The notes beneath the pieces were generated by a model. The model had not been told where the DNA came from, did not search any database, and saw nothing but the letters and a program-made list of their open reading frames with translations. From UBA3946 sp002385755 (GTDB lineage: Bacteria > Bacillota_I > Bacilli_A > ML615J-28 > CAG-698), in contig JBMNLX010000001.1 of the NCBI GenBank assembly GCA_050953085.1, forward strand, positions 124,001-188,000: a DNA stretch of 64,000 nucleotides. The letters are read 5' to 3'. This document shows, in pieces, positions 1 through 8,604 of the stretch (position 1 is its first letter; each line of letters opens with the position of its first letter). The position numbers and the translations under genes are program-made.

Positions 1-16
1 AAGGCAGTATACGCGC

Positions 17-286
17 GTTTTGCTACCCTCCAGTTTTTTGCTATGTGATAACTATGATCGTTAGAAGTCGACGTTTTGCTACCCTCCAGTTTTTTGCTAT
101 GTGATAACTGCGGCAATGATCAGAACGTTGGTTTTGCTACCCTCCAGTTTTTTGCTATGTGATAACAACGGCGTGCGTTAACGTGTTTTGCTACCCTCCA
201 GTTTTTTGCTATGTGATAACGTAGGTAGTCATTGTCAGTCTGTAACTTTGGTTTTGCTACCCTCCAGTTTTTTGCTATGTGATAAC
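17..286. CRISPR. CRISPR array end: five identical 36-bp repeats, four spacers
   Basis: Repeats lie at 17-52, 73-108, 131-166, 185-220 and 251-286. Each starts GTTTTGCTACCCTCC and ends GCTATGTGATAAC, and all five are identical. Positions 1-16 are the tail of a further spacer, so the array continues to the left of the window. The 36-bp length with GTTTT...AAC ends resembles type II (Cas9) repeats, but no cas gene or tracrRNA is in the window, so the type is inference. Spacer lengths are 20, 22, 18 and 30 bp. The last repeat is undegraded and an AT-rich stretch follows at 287-337, which weakly suggests that the leader lies on this side. Confidence 0.95.
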
Positions 287-337
287 GAGAAATTATCATA
301 ATATATTCACAAACCTAAAAAATAACAATAAAATATT

Positions 338-366
338 TTGCATTAATTTCAATAATTTCGTATAAT
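338..366 (+). promoter_or_regulatory. sigma-A-like promoter of the ABC exporter operon
   Basis: A TTGCAT -35 box (338-343) and a perfect TATAAT -10 box (361-366) are separated by 17 bp, about 35 bp upstream of the first gene. Ribosome binding site AAGGAAGG follows at 387-394. Confidence 0.7.
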
Positions 367-401
367 ATCCATGTTACAAATTCAAAAAGGAAGGAAATAA
401 A

Positions 402-1340
402 ATGATAGTTGTAAAAGTGGAAAATCTGGTGAAAGTTTATAGCAATGGCGTAAAAGCTCTTGATAATTTAACCTATCAAGTGCGGGAAGGAGAAATTTTT
501 GGGCTGCTGGGACCCAACGGTAGCGGTAAAACAACCAGTATCAATTGCATCCTTGGATTGCTTAAATATAACCAAGGCACAGTGGAACTCTTTGGAGAAC
601 CTATGAAGCCCACAAGTTATCATATAAAAAAAGACATTGGGATAGTCACGCAAAATGTGGCCGTGTTTGAGGAACTTACAGTTTATGAAAACGTTGATTA
701 TTTTTGCGGGTTATATGTGAAGAATAAAAACACCAGAAAAAAATTAGTAGAAGAAGCGCTTAATTTTGTATCAATTAATAATTACCGGAATTTTTATCCA
801 AAAAAATTATCCGGAGGGCTCTTAAGAAGATTACATATAGCTTGTGGCATAGCTCATAAACCTAAACTTATTATTATGGACGAGCCGACGGTAGGAATCG
901 ACCCGCAAAGCCGAAACAACATCCTCGAGGGAATCAAGAAACTCAATCAACAAGGCGCCACAATCATCTATACTTCTCACTACATGGAAGAAGTAGAGCA
1001 ACTTTGCGATTACATCTTAATCATTGATAGAGGAAAAACAATAGCCGAGGGAAGCAAAGAGAAGTTAAAAGCAATGATTTCATTGGGAGAGATTATTGAA
1101 ATCGAGCTTGAGGATATAAAAAAATCCACCGTGGAAGTTATTAAAAACCTTAACAATGTCATCAGCGTGGAAGTAAAGAATAAATTGTTGGTCGTTAAAT
1201 CGGGAAAAGGAAAAACCAATATACCCGAGGTATTGAAAATATTGAACGAGAACAATCAGGAATATAAAAAGATTTATTCCGAGTTGCCGACGCTAAATGA
1301 TGTTTTCTTGGAATTGACGGGAAAAGAACTGAGGGATTAA
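402..1340 (+). CDS. ABC transporter ATP-binding protein (ABC-2 exporter type)
   Basis: A 312-residue ATPase that should energise the two membrane proteins encoded directly downstream. Walker A is GPNGSGKTT (about residues 37-45), the signature is LSGGLLRR (about 137-144) and Walker B is LIIMDEPT (about 156-163), followed by the switch histidine in TSHYMEE. The signature has LL where most family members have a charged or glutamine residue (LSGGQ/M). The C-terminal 90 residues form the extension usual in drug, lantibiotic or Nod-type exporters (CcmA family). The start has a good Shine-Dalgarno, and the next gene begins 2 bp after the stop. The substrate cannot be told from sequence. Confidence 0.9.
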   Translation: MIVVKVENLVKVYSNGVKALDNLTYQVREGEIFGLLGPNGSGKTTSINCILGLLKYNQGTVELFGEPMKPTSYHIKKDIGIVTQNVAVFEELTVYENVDYFCGLYVKNKNTRKKLVEEALNFVSINNYRNFYPKKLSGGLLRRLHIACGIAHKPKLIIMDEPTVGIDPQSRNNILEGIKKLNQQGATIIYTSHYMEEVEQLCDYILIIDRGKTIAEGSKEKLKAMISLGEIIEIELEDIKKSTVEVIKNLNNVISVEVKNKLLVVKSGKGKTNIPEVLKILNENNQEYKKIYSELPTLNDVFLELTGKELRD

Positions 1341-1342
1341 GA

Positions 1343-2476
1343 ATGTTTCTATACAAGACAAGAATAAAAACCTTGATTCGCGATAAGGTGCTCGTCTTTT
1401 GGACAATGATCTTCCCGCTCCTGCTCGCGACGCTCTATCACTTTGCTTTCGGTCATCTCTCTAATTTGGATAATTATGAAACGATAAACGTTGTGTTAGT
1501 CGACGCGGAGAGTATGCCGGAAGAATTCGTAGAGGTAATCGAGACCGTTGAATATGGCGAAGAGCGGAAGATGTTTAACGTTGGACAAAAAGAAAAAGAA
1601 GAAGCGACGGAACTTCTGGATAAAAATATGATTACCGGTTATATTGAGTGGGGAGAAGAAGGCATATTTTTGACGATTAAAAACTCCGGCCTTAAGGCGA
1701 CGATTTTAAAAACTTTCCTTGATGAATATGTCCAAACCACTTCTATTATAGATTCGATAATCTTAAAAACTCAAGGCGCGGTTGACGTCGAAACATTAAT
1801 CGCCGATATCGCTAATCAAGCGGAATATTTGGACTATCAGTCGCGCACCAATGACCCCAATAATACATTGCTCTATTTTTACGCGCTTATCGCCATGGCG
1901 GTCATTAACGGATCATTTCTGGGAACGGGGGAAATAACAAATCTTCAGCCTAATTTATCGGCCAAAGGCGTCCGTTACAGCGTTTCGCCTACAAAAAGAT
2001 ATAAATTGTTGTTATCGAATATTGCCGCGGCTTTCACCATACATATAGCTGAAGTGATAATATTACTTATCTATCTCGTTGGCCTTTTAGGCATCACCCT
2101 TGGGAATTACCTATATGTTCTTTTGTTATGCGTTCTGGGGTCGCTAACCGGCATTTTCTTCGGAGCTTTATTGGGAATAACGTTCCGCCGGATGAAGGAA
2201 GGCGCCAAGATCGGTATATGCACGGTTTTTGGCGTTTTCGGGTCATTTTTGTCGGGAATGATGTACCCGCCGATGAAATACCTGATAAACACCAAGGCGC
2301 CAATCATCGGGTATATCAACCCGGTAAACTCCATAACCGACGGGTTTTATAGCTTGTATTATTTCACGTCCCTTGAACGCTATTTTCAAAATGTTCTCAT
2401 TCTAGCAATCATGTTGATTCTTTTTGTCTCGCTTACGTTATTGCAGTATAGGAGGGACAGCTATGAGAGTATTTAA
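1343..2476 (+). CDS. ABC-2 type permease, first subunit
   Basis: A 377-residue membrane protein with the ABC-2 exporter layout: one N-terminal transmembrane helix (about residues 18-38), a large extracytoplasmic loop rich in acidic residues (about 45-165), then five or six helices in the C-terminal half. It follows the ATPase by 2 bp and overlaps the second permease by 14 bp, so translation of the three is likely coupled. It should form a heterodimeric channel with its neighbour. It is not close enough to a named exporter to assign a cargo. Confidence 0.85.
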   Translation: MFLYKTRIKTLIRDKVLVFWTMIFPLLLATLYHFAFGHLSNLDNYETINVVLVDAESMPEEFVEVIETVEYGEERKMFNVGQKEKEEATELLDKNMITGYIEWGEEGIFLTIKNSGLKATILKTFLDEYVQTTSIIDSIILKTQGAVDVETLIADIANQAEYLDYQSRTNDPNNTLLYFYALIAMAVINGSFLGTGEITNLQPNLSAKGVRYSVSPTKRYKLLLSNIAAAFTIHIAEVIILLIYLVGLLGITLGNYLYVLLLCVLGSLTGIFFGALLGITFRRMKEGAKIGICTVFGVFGSFLSGMMYPPMKYLINTKAPIIGYINPVNSITDGFYSLYYFTSLERYFQNVLILAIMLILFVSLTLLQYRRDSYESI

Positions 2477-3614
2477 GGTCTATTTAAAGATATTTTATAA
2501 AAACATCGTTAGCATCGTAATAACGTTCGTCGCTTTCGTTATTATCTGTCTTTTGTTTATCCGCTCAAACCCGAAAGAGACTTATGGATTTCAACCAACG
2601 AAAACTTATGTCACCGTTATAAACAAAGACGCGGATACGGACTTATTAAACGGGCTTAAGAAATATTTGGACAATTTCGCTTATTTTAGAAATGTCGAGG
2701 AGAAGAACATCGAAGACGCCCTATATTTCAGGGAGATCTATATCGCGCTTATTATTCCCGAGGGTTTCACGGCGAAATTCCTCGCGGGAGAAGAAGTGAG
2801 TTTAATCGAAAAATCTGTGCCCGACGCCGCTCACACGGTGGCCACTAAGCGCGCGATCAATAAATATCTACACACCGTGAAAGTGTATTTGAATAACACC
2901 GATGAAACAGTTTCGGAGGTTATCCCGGCCGTTATTGATGATCTGGAAAAATCGATAGAGATCGAAAAAACGGTTCAAGAGGCGAACGCGCCCGTTGAAG
3001 TCGCCTTTTACTACAATTATTTGACTTATCTGTTTATTTCCGTTATATTTACCGTTATCGGCACAGTCATGATTGTTTTCCGCCAGAAACATCTCCGCCA
3101 ACGCATTGACGTTAGCCCGCTGTCTCAAGCAAAACTGAACGCGCAATTGATTCTCAGCCATTTGTTTTTAGGTTTGATCGTGTTCGCGATTATGTGCGGG
3201 TTAAGCTTTATTCTTTATCCCCGGAGCATGTTAAGCATAAGAGGAGTTTTGTTCGTTCTTAACGCTTTCTGCGTGACGCTTGCTATTGGCGCGATGGGGT
3301 ACGCTTTCAGCTTATACATCAAAACAAGAAACGTTTTGGGCGCTTTTACAAATGTTTTCGCGCTCGGCACTTGTTTTATTTGCGGGGCGTTCGTTCCCCA
3401 GGATCTCTTGTCCAAAGGCATGCTCACTTTCGCGCGAGTATTCCCCAATTATTATTATGTTGTTAACAACAACAGGATCGGGTTCCTGACCGAACTGACT
3501 TCCGATTCTTTAACAAAAATATTCATAAACATGTTGATTCAGTTGTTGTTTGCTTTGGCTTTTATGATCGCATCCATTTTCATAAGCAAAAAGCAGATGA
3601 CAAGCGAGAATTAG
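2463..3614 (+). CDS. ABC-2 type permease, second subunit
   Basis: A 383-residue protein starting at the ATG at 2463, preceded by ribosome binding site AGGAGGGACAGCT inside the end of the previous gene. An upstream in-frame start at 2424 is less likely because it has no ribosome binding site. It has the same plan as its neighbour: an N-terminal helix, an extracytoplasmic domain (about residues 40-185) and a six-helix C-terminal ABC-2 domain. The pair are probably paralogues that form the exporter with the ATPase. The operon ends here, and a long gene-free region follows. Confidence 0.85.
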   Translation: MRVFKVYLKIFYKNIVSIVITFVAFVIICLLFIRSNPKETYGFQPTKTYVTVINKDADTDLLNGLKKYLDNFAYFRNVEEKNIEDALYFREIYIALIIPEGFTAKFLAGEEVSLIEKSVPDAAHTVATKRAINKYLHTVKVYLNNTDETVSEVIPAVIDDLEKSIEIEKTVQEANAPVEVAFYYNYLTYLFISVIFTVIGTVMIVFRQKHLRQRIDVSPLSQAKLNAQLILSHLFLGLIVFAIMCGLSFILYPRSMLSIRGVLFVLNAFCVTLAIGAMGYAFSLYIKTRNVLGAFTNVFALGTCFICGAFVPQDLLSKGMLTFARVFPNYYYVVNNNRIGFLTELTSDSLTKIFINMLIQLLFALAFMIASIFISKKQMTSEN

Positions 3615-3620
3615 CGCCCG

Positions 3621-3643
3621 ATACCCCTCGCCAGAGAAGATTA
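3621..3643 (-). repeat. Inverted copy of the right-hand array box
   Basis: ATACCCCTCGCCAGAGAAGA followed by TTA is the exact reverse complement of the box at 5313-5335. It is the only inverted copy and sits 7 bp after the stop of the ABC permease gene. Together with the direct copy at 6379-6400 it brackets the whole gene-free region as an inverted repeat. Being on the opposite strand, it could also act as the terminal stem of a long transcript. Confidence 0.8.
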
Positions 3644-4288
3644 TCTTTTTTAAACAATATTAACCATCATTCGTCTTTTCTAGCAGCCTTATGACAACAT
3701 GCGACATTTAAGATCAAATCACATACCTATTATTAGTTCCGTTTATCGGAACTTTTTTTATTATCATAGGGCATTTAAAACATACGCCTAAAAACATGAG
3801 GAGTGTTTTCAAAACAGAAGCGGACCGGCGCCGGCGTCATTTTAGCGATTCTTGACGAACAGAAATTCACAAATATCTATATTTTCATTATCATATTCAG
3901 AAATAACTATAATATTTGTAATGCTTCATAAAGCTAAGATGGTCAGAAGAGGAAAATAGGGAAAAACATCAAAAAGAACCGTTGGAATCAAGGCGAAGCA
4001 AGAAGCGGATCATCGGCGGGAGGCAGTCTGTGAAATGTAGTATTATCTGATTTCATGTAATATCGTGTTGTAATGATTGTATAAAAATGTTGTTTGACGT
4101 CATTTATCGCGGATAAAACCTGACTTTTTATACTACCTATAATATATATTATGTTAAATAGGATATATCTAGGTTGATCGCTTATATAATGTTGTTTGTT
4201 GATAAGCGGATAAATAACGGTCTTGAGTATAGGACATTTCATATGTGTCCTTTGTCAGGATAGCTTATAAAACGCGCTTAAGCTCTTC

Positions 4289-4355
4289 GCCGAGCCATCG
4301 AGAGATGATCCGTTTCGATACCCGTCAAATCATCGTTACTCCATTGTGGCTCGGC
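4289..4355. other. Strong two-stem hairpin element
   Basis: GCCGAGCCA (4289-4297) pairs perfectly with TGGCTCGGC (4347-4355). Inside it GATGAT (4304-4309) pairs with ATCATC (4329-4334). The nested pairing and higher GC content stand out in AT-rich surroundings and suggest a structured RNA or a protein-binding site. It does not match a riboswitch consensus that I recognise on either strand. Confidence 0.45.
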
Positions 4356-4374
4356 CAAGCTCCTACGGCGCCTT

Positions 4375-4399
4375 TAAAAAAAGCCGGCATTTGGCCGGC
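4375..4399 (-). terminator. Rho-independent terminator for a minus-strand transcript
   Basis: A GCCGGC/GCCGGC stem (4383-4388 with 4394-4399) has a five-base loop, and on the minus strand it is followed by a run of about seven U. No minus-strand gene lies just upstream, so it implies an unannotated transcript from the 4.4-4.6 kb area or further right. Confidence 0.6.
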
Positions 4400-4512
4400 G
4401 AAAAAGATTCGTTGACATATTATTATCATATGTTGAAACATGTCGAAATAAATATACTCAAAACATATAATATTGCATAATATGACATTCATGATTGTAT
4501 TAAACTGATATT

Positions 4513-4545
4513 AAATTATATCATACTCGAAATATGATATAATTT
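4513..4545. promoter_or_regulatory. Perfect 13-bp inverted repeat, operator-like or hairpin
   Basis: AAATTATATCATA (4513-4525) and its exact reverse complement (4533-4545) flank a 7-base loop. It could be an operator or an RNA hairpin. It lies 120 bp upstream, in minus-strand terms, of the terminator at 4375-4399. Confidence 0.5.
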
Positions 4546-4975
4546 GTCAAAAAAACATGAATGGAGGATCTAGTCTATTTGACGCTTTTTGTTCCGTGAC
4601 ATACAGATTATTCAAACAAAGAACATAATAGACGCCAGATCTACTTTTAACCGCTTTGATTCATCACAAAGACAAAATATCATATTCGTTTAAAATATAT
4701 TTTTGTCTTTTTTTCTTTCCTTTTAATTTTCCGAATGTATCTTCATTTTTGGGCCACCCCTCCTGGGCCCTCTAATAACATGCGAATAGGTAATTATCCG
4801 GCTTTTTTTATTTAATCTTCTCTCACAAGGGGTAATAAGCATAATATTCCGAGAATTTGTCATTTCGTCAAGAAAAATGTTATAAAACCTTAATCCTCAT
4901 ACTATGCCCACATTTCCAATGATATTCTAATTTTTATAATAAAACGCTAATCATTGATTATCCAACATTACTTAT

Positions 4976-5312
4976 TTAATCTTCTCAGACGAAGGGTATA
5001 TGTCGTTGACTCATATTCAACAGACGATATAGACTTTCATATTTTGCTCTGATCTATTCCAGCGCTTATTTTAATATTAACTTATAAACAAAGTAAGCTT
5101 ATTTGGCTAGTTCTTCTTTTTTAAAACTAACAAGAGAAGAGGTTATTTTAAAAAACAAGTTCAAAACCTTGCATGAAATAATTGACTTCGCAAATGCTAA
5201 AAAAATTATTCTTCTTATTCATCACAATGAAAGATTTACGGAAATGCTAAAACGCGCCGTTGTCAGGGCTTGTTAATAGATGATTAATTGGTAATTATCC
5301 GCTTTCATCGTT
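4976..5312 (+). repeat. Array unit 1 (about 337 bp)
   Basis: Runs from one right-hand box to the next. It includes the hairpin box GCTAGTTCTTC...AGAGAAGAGG at 5107-5142, in which UCUUCU can pair with AGAAGA. It is highly similar along its length to unit 3 (6037-6378), with most differences being single substitutions and short A or T run changes. An open frame of 57 codons from a TTG at 5103 is broken in unit 3, so coding is not supported. Confidence 0.75.
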
Positions 5313-5347
5313 TTAATCTTCTCTGGCGAGGGGTATTTTTATTCATC

Positions 5348-5375
5348 CAGAACTTCTTTTAAAGAAAAAAAATGC
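5348..5375 (+). repeat. Isolated hairpin-box copy in a shortened array unit
   Basis: The hairpin box reappears here as AGAACTTCTTTTAAAG...GCAGAAGAGG, only about 35 bp after the box at 5313 instead of the 131-132 bp in full units. The interval 5313-5575 therefore looks like a unit that lost about 100 bp. The units at 4812-4975 and 5575-5695 are shorter still. Confidence 0.5.
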
Positions 5376-5695
5376 AGAAGAGGTCATAAATGAAAGATGC
5401 TGAAAGTGTTGTTATTAGACTTTCTTTCCGGCTTAAATCGAAAAGGTTAACTTAAGATTATATGCATCGTCATAATTTTCCGGCCAAGATTTAGGCCGGA
5501 TAAGTTTTTCATTATATGAAGGTTCGCCTGAGCATGTTGAAAAGATTAATCAATTATTATACGACTTTTACTTTTTAGTCTTCCCAGACAATGGGTGTAT
5601 TCAGTCGAATTAAAAAACAGGCAAATAAGCAAATCAAACCCGCGCCCGGGCCTTGCTAATAAAAGACTAATTGATAATTATATGTCCTTTTCTTT

Positions 5696-6036
5696 TTAAT
5701 CGCCTCAAGCGAAGGGTGTTTATCGTATACACATAAGAGTATCGAAAAAAGTTACCCGGCGATTCATGAAATCCTTTGCCCGTAAATTATGCCCAAGGTT
5801 AGTTTGATACAGCATGTTTGATTCGACTAGTTCTTCTGTTTTATAACGAATCGGAGAAGAGGCCGTTCTTAAAAAACAAACTCTAAAGGATTGCATAAAA
5901 TGTTTCTTTGATCGGGCAGCTTTTCAATGCAATTCTATTTATAACAAAATTAATAAAAGCATCGAATATGCAAATCGCTCAATTGGCCAGGACGCGCTAA
6001 TAAACGACTAATTGACAATTATATGTCTTTTTCTTA
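5696..6036 (+). repeat. Array unit 2 (about 341 bp, more diverged)
   Basis: It has the same box order and spacing as units 1 and 3: right-hand box at 5696, hairpin box at 5827-5862 and left-hand box at 6006-6020. The sequence between the boxes has diverged strongly. That the boxes and their 132-bp spacing survive while the filler changes suggests selection on the boxes or on structure. Confidence 0.6.
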
Positions 6037-6400
6037 TTAATCTTCTCAGACGAAGGGTATATGTCGCTGACTTATATTCATCAGACGATATAGACTTTCA
6101 TAATTTGCTCTGATCTATTCCCGCGCTTATTTTAATATCAGCATATAAACAAAATATGCTCAATTGGCTAGTTCTTCTTTTTTTAAAAACTAACCAGAGA
6201 AGAGCTTATTTTTAAAAAACCAAGTTCAAAGCCTTGCATGAAATAATTAACTTCGCAGATGCTTGAAAAAGTTCTTCTGTTAATTCATCACAATGAAAGA
6301 TTTGCTGAAAGGCTGAAACGCGCCGTCGTCAGGGCTTGTTAACAGAAGATTAATTGGTAATTATCCGTCTTCGCCGTTTTAATCTTCTCTGGCGAAGGGT
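6037..6400 (+). repeat. Array unit 3 (about 342 bp) and final box
   Basis: A near copy of unit 1, with the hairpin box at 6167-6205 and the final right-hand box at 6379-6400. The array ends here, 31 bp before the terminator of the hydrolase gene. Confidence 0.75.
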
Positions 6401-6424
6401 TAATTAATGTCGCGACGGCTTAAA

Positions 6425-6455
6425 ATAAAAAAAGATTCTCGAATCAAGAATCTTT
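6425..6455 (-). terminator. Terminator of the hydrolase gene
   Basis: AAAGATTCT (6431-6439) pairs with AGAATCTTT (6447-6455), and on the minus strand a U-rich tract follows. It lies 6 bp after the stop of the gene at 6462. Confidence 0.8.
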
Positions 6456-6461
6456 GGTATG

Positions 6462-7409
6462 TTAGGTTAATCGGCCGTCCTTGTCGGCTTGTCTTTCCTC
6501 AAGCCATTCCAGGCAATCAGCAAATACTTCTTCTTTGCATTTATCATGAAGGATTTCATGACGCGCTTCCGGATAAAGTTTAAGCTTCAGATCGGAAATA
6601 TTAAGTTTCCGATACTTCTTGTATAATCCCCTAACCAATTTCGCCATTCCCCCGCAAGCGTCCCGTTCGCCGCTAATAATCATAATCGGCAAGTCTTTCG
6701 GGATAAGGTCATAATTGGCGTTCATTTCTTTTAACCCGCGTAAAAAATCGCTATAGAAAGCCGCCGTAAATATCCCGCCGCAGTATTTATCGTTGACATA
6801 CTTGTCGACCTCGTCCGGTTTGGTGTTAAGCCAATCTGCTTCCGTCCGGTTGGGACGAAATTTCCTATTGAAGGAGCCGAACATCAGGTTGTATATTAAT
6901 TTGCTGCGATGCCGCGGGCCTTTGAATTTTTTAACGAGCCCACTGATAAACGCGCCCGAAAACAACAGAATTTTCGGAAATTTTGCCGAGCCGGAAAGAA
7001 TTATCCCGTTTATTTTTTTGCCGTAGATCTGGGCGTATCTTTGAACGACGAAACTTCCCATGCTGTGACCGAACAAATAAATCGGCAATTTTTGATATTC
7101 TTTGTTCAATTTGTTAACTATTTCGCTAACGTCGGAAACAAGGATGAAAAAATTATCGTCGGCCGACATATAGCCGTAATCCTCGTATGTCGCTATCGAC
7201 CCCTTATGGCCGCGCTGGTTATGACCGTAGACGATATAACCGTTTTGCGCGAGAAATCGCGCGAATTCATCGTAACGCTCGATATGCTCGGCCATGCCGT
7301 GAACGAGCAATATCACGCCTTTAAAAAAAGCCCGTCTCTCGTTATGCCATTTAAACAGTTCGACAGTCCCTTGTTGAGACAAGTTTAACACGAATCTTTC
7401 TTTTTTCAT
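6462..7409 (-). CDS. Alpha/beta hydrolase, monoacylglycerol lipase/lysophospholipase type
   Basis: A 315-residue serine hydrolase of the Hydrolase_4 family. The oxyanion motif HGMAEH is at residues 37-42 and the nucleophile elbow GHSMGS at 114-119 (Ser116); the likely acid is Asp250 in SGERDACGG and the likely base His284 in EARHEI. No signal peptide is seen, so it should act in the cytoplasm on lipid esters. Its ribosome binding site GAGG lies in the end of deoB, 4 bp upstream, so the two are co-transcribed. In Bacillus the position after deoB is held by punA and then dacF-spoIIA; here this gene and a gene-free region replace them. Confidence 0.85.
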   Translation of the reverse strand: MKKERFVLNLSQQGTVELFKWHNERRAFFKGVILLVHGMAEHIERYDEFARFLAQNGYIVYGHNQRGHKGSIATYEDYGYMSADDNFFILVSDVSEIVNKLNKEYQKLPIYLFGHSMGSFVVQRYAQIYGKKINGIILSGSAKFPKILLFSGAFISGLVKKFKGPRHRSKLIYNLMFGSFNRKFRPNRTEADWLNTKPDEVDKYVNDKYCGGIFTAAFYSDFLRGLKEMNANYDLIPKDLPIMIISGERDACGGMAKLVRGLYKKYRKLNISDLKLKLYPEARHEILHDKCKEEVFADCLEWLEERQADKDGRLT

Positions 7410-7413
7410 CGTT

Positions 7414-8604
7414 TTACCTCGTTTCCCGGATTTCTTTCAGAAAACTTTTCCCGATCGAGGGCTTTTCCGCGCCGAAATTCTCGCTTAACGTGGCGCCGAC
7501 ATCAGCAAAACTCTCCCGCTCGCCTAGGTTTTTCCCGGAATTTAAAGGATTGTATGCCAGGAGCGGAACGTATTCGCGCGTATGGTCGGTTCCGTGGTGA
7601 ACGGGATCGTTGCCGTGATCGGCGCAGACAATAAGCAGATCCTCATCGCTTACGAGCGGTAAAAATTCTTCCAAAGCGCGGTCGAACTCCTCGACGGCCT
7701 GGGCGTAGCCTAAGGCGTTGCGACGATGGCCGTACACGGCGTCGAAATCGACGAGATTGGCGAACGCGACGCCGCTAAAATCCCGTTTCGCCAGGCGAAT
7801 CATCTCTTCCATCCCGTGGCGGTTGCTTTTCGTTTTGTGCGCTTCCGTTATCCCCTCGCCCGCGAATATATCGTGAATTTTCCCGACGGCGATAACGTCA
7901 TAGCCGTTCGCCTTAAGAGAATCGAGAACCGTTTTCTCGAAAGGCTTAATCGCGTAGTCGCGGCGATTGGGGGTCCGGGTGAAATTCGTTTTATTTTCGC
8001 CGACAAAGGGTCGGGCGATAATCCGTCCCACCGTCCAAGCGGGCTCGTCGAGCGTGATTTTCCGGGCGATCCCGCAAACACGGTATAGTTCTTCAAGCGG
8101 GCAAATCTCCTCGTGAGCGGCGATTTGCAGGACGGAGTCGGTTGAGGTATATAAGATGAGTTTTCCCGTCTTCATATGCTCGTCGCCCAGTTCCTTGATT
8201 ATTTCCGTGCCGCTGGCGGCGTAATTGCCGATAAATCCGCGGCCGGTCTCGGCCTCGAGTTTGTTAATCAATTCCGCGGGGAAGCCGGTATCGGTAAAAA
8301 CGGGGAAGCTGCGCTTTATATAGAGACCCATGAGTTCCCAATGGCCGGTCAGGGTGTCCTTGCCGACGCTTAATTCTTTCATCCGGCCGTACGAGGCGAG
8401 CGGCCGCGTCGCCGGGGGCGTATTGTTGATGTCGGTCAAATGGCCGATTCCCAGTTTTCCCAATGTCGGGATTGAAAAATCAGCCTTGGCGTAACTCAAA
8501 TGCTTAAGGGTGTTGGCGCCGACGTCGTTATATTTTTCGGCGTCGTCCATCGCTCCGATTCCCAGCGAATCCGCGACGATAATAAATATTCTTTTGTAAG
8601 TCAT
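7414..8604 (-). CDS. deoB: Phosphopentomutase
   Basis: A 396-residue enzyme that interconverts ribose or deoxyribose 1- and 5-phosphate in nucleoside salvage. It has the family's N-terminal metal site VADSLGIG (Asp12), the phosphorylated-threonine motif KDTLTGHWE (residues 82-90) and the C-terminal metal motif CADHGNDP. The length is normal. The start overlaps the stop of xerD by 4 bp (ATGA), so the two genes are translationally coupled. The spoIIM-xerD-deoB order matches Bacillus. Confidence 0.95.
   Translation of the reverse strand: MTYKRIFIIVADSLGIGAMDDAEKYNDVGANTLKHLSYAKADFSIPTLGKLGIGHLTDINNTPPATRPLASYGRMKELSVGKDTLTGHWELMGLYIKRSFPVFTDTGFPAELINKLEAETGRGFIGNYAASGTEIIKELGDEHMKTGKLILYTSTDSVLQIAAHEEICPLEELYRVCGIARKITLDEPAWTVGRIIARPFVGENKTNFTRTPNRRDYAIKPFEKTVLDSLKANGYDVIAVGKIHDIFAGEGITEAHKTKSNRHGMEEMIRLAKRDFSGVAFANLVDFDAVYGHRRNALGYAQAVEEFDRALEEFLPLVSDEDLLIVCADHGNDPVHHGTDHTREYVPLLAYNPLNSGKNLGERESFADVGATLSENFGAEKPSIGKSFLKEIRETR

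Larger units (their letters stand above)
3615..6461. other. Gene-free, AT-rich region of 2.85 kb with a diverged tandem array
   Basis: No open frame here looks convincingly coding on either strand. The region holds an inverted box copy at 3621-3643, several hairpins at 4289-4545 and, from about 4780 onward, a tandem array of related units. The recurring right-hand box reads about TTAATCTTCTCTGGCGAGGG and is found at 4812, 4976, 5313, 5575, 5696, 6037 and 6379, each preceded by a TAATTGGTAATTATC-like box. The spacings are 164, 337, 262, 121, 341 and 342 bp, that is, full units of about 340 bp plus shortened ones. The function is unknown; a family of structured non-coding RNAs or a recombination or replication site are possibilities. 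Confidence 0.8.

Noticed and set aside
3988..4242. An 84-codon minus-strand frame with AAAGGA upstream
   Set aside because: Composition and residue pattern look like random AT-rich translation, and there is no neighbour or motif to support it.
5103..5276. A 57-codon open frame with TTG start inside array unit 1
   Set aside because: The homologous frame in unit 3 is broken by stops and indels, and unit 2 matches it only around the hairpin box, so selection for protein is not supported.
4812..6400. Array boxes (CTGGCGAGGGGTAT) as anti-repeats of the CRISPR repeat, i.e. tracrRNA genes
   Set aside because: They resemble the reverse complement of the repeat only over CTGG-AGGG-TA and need a two-base insertion; the adjoining CAAAA needed to pair with the repeat's GTTTTG is missing.
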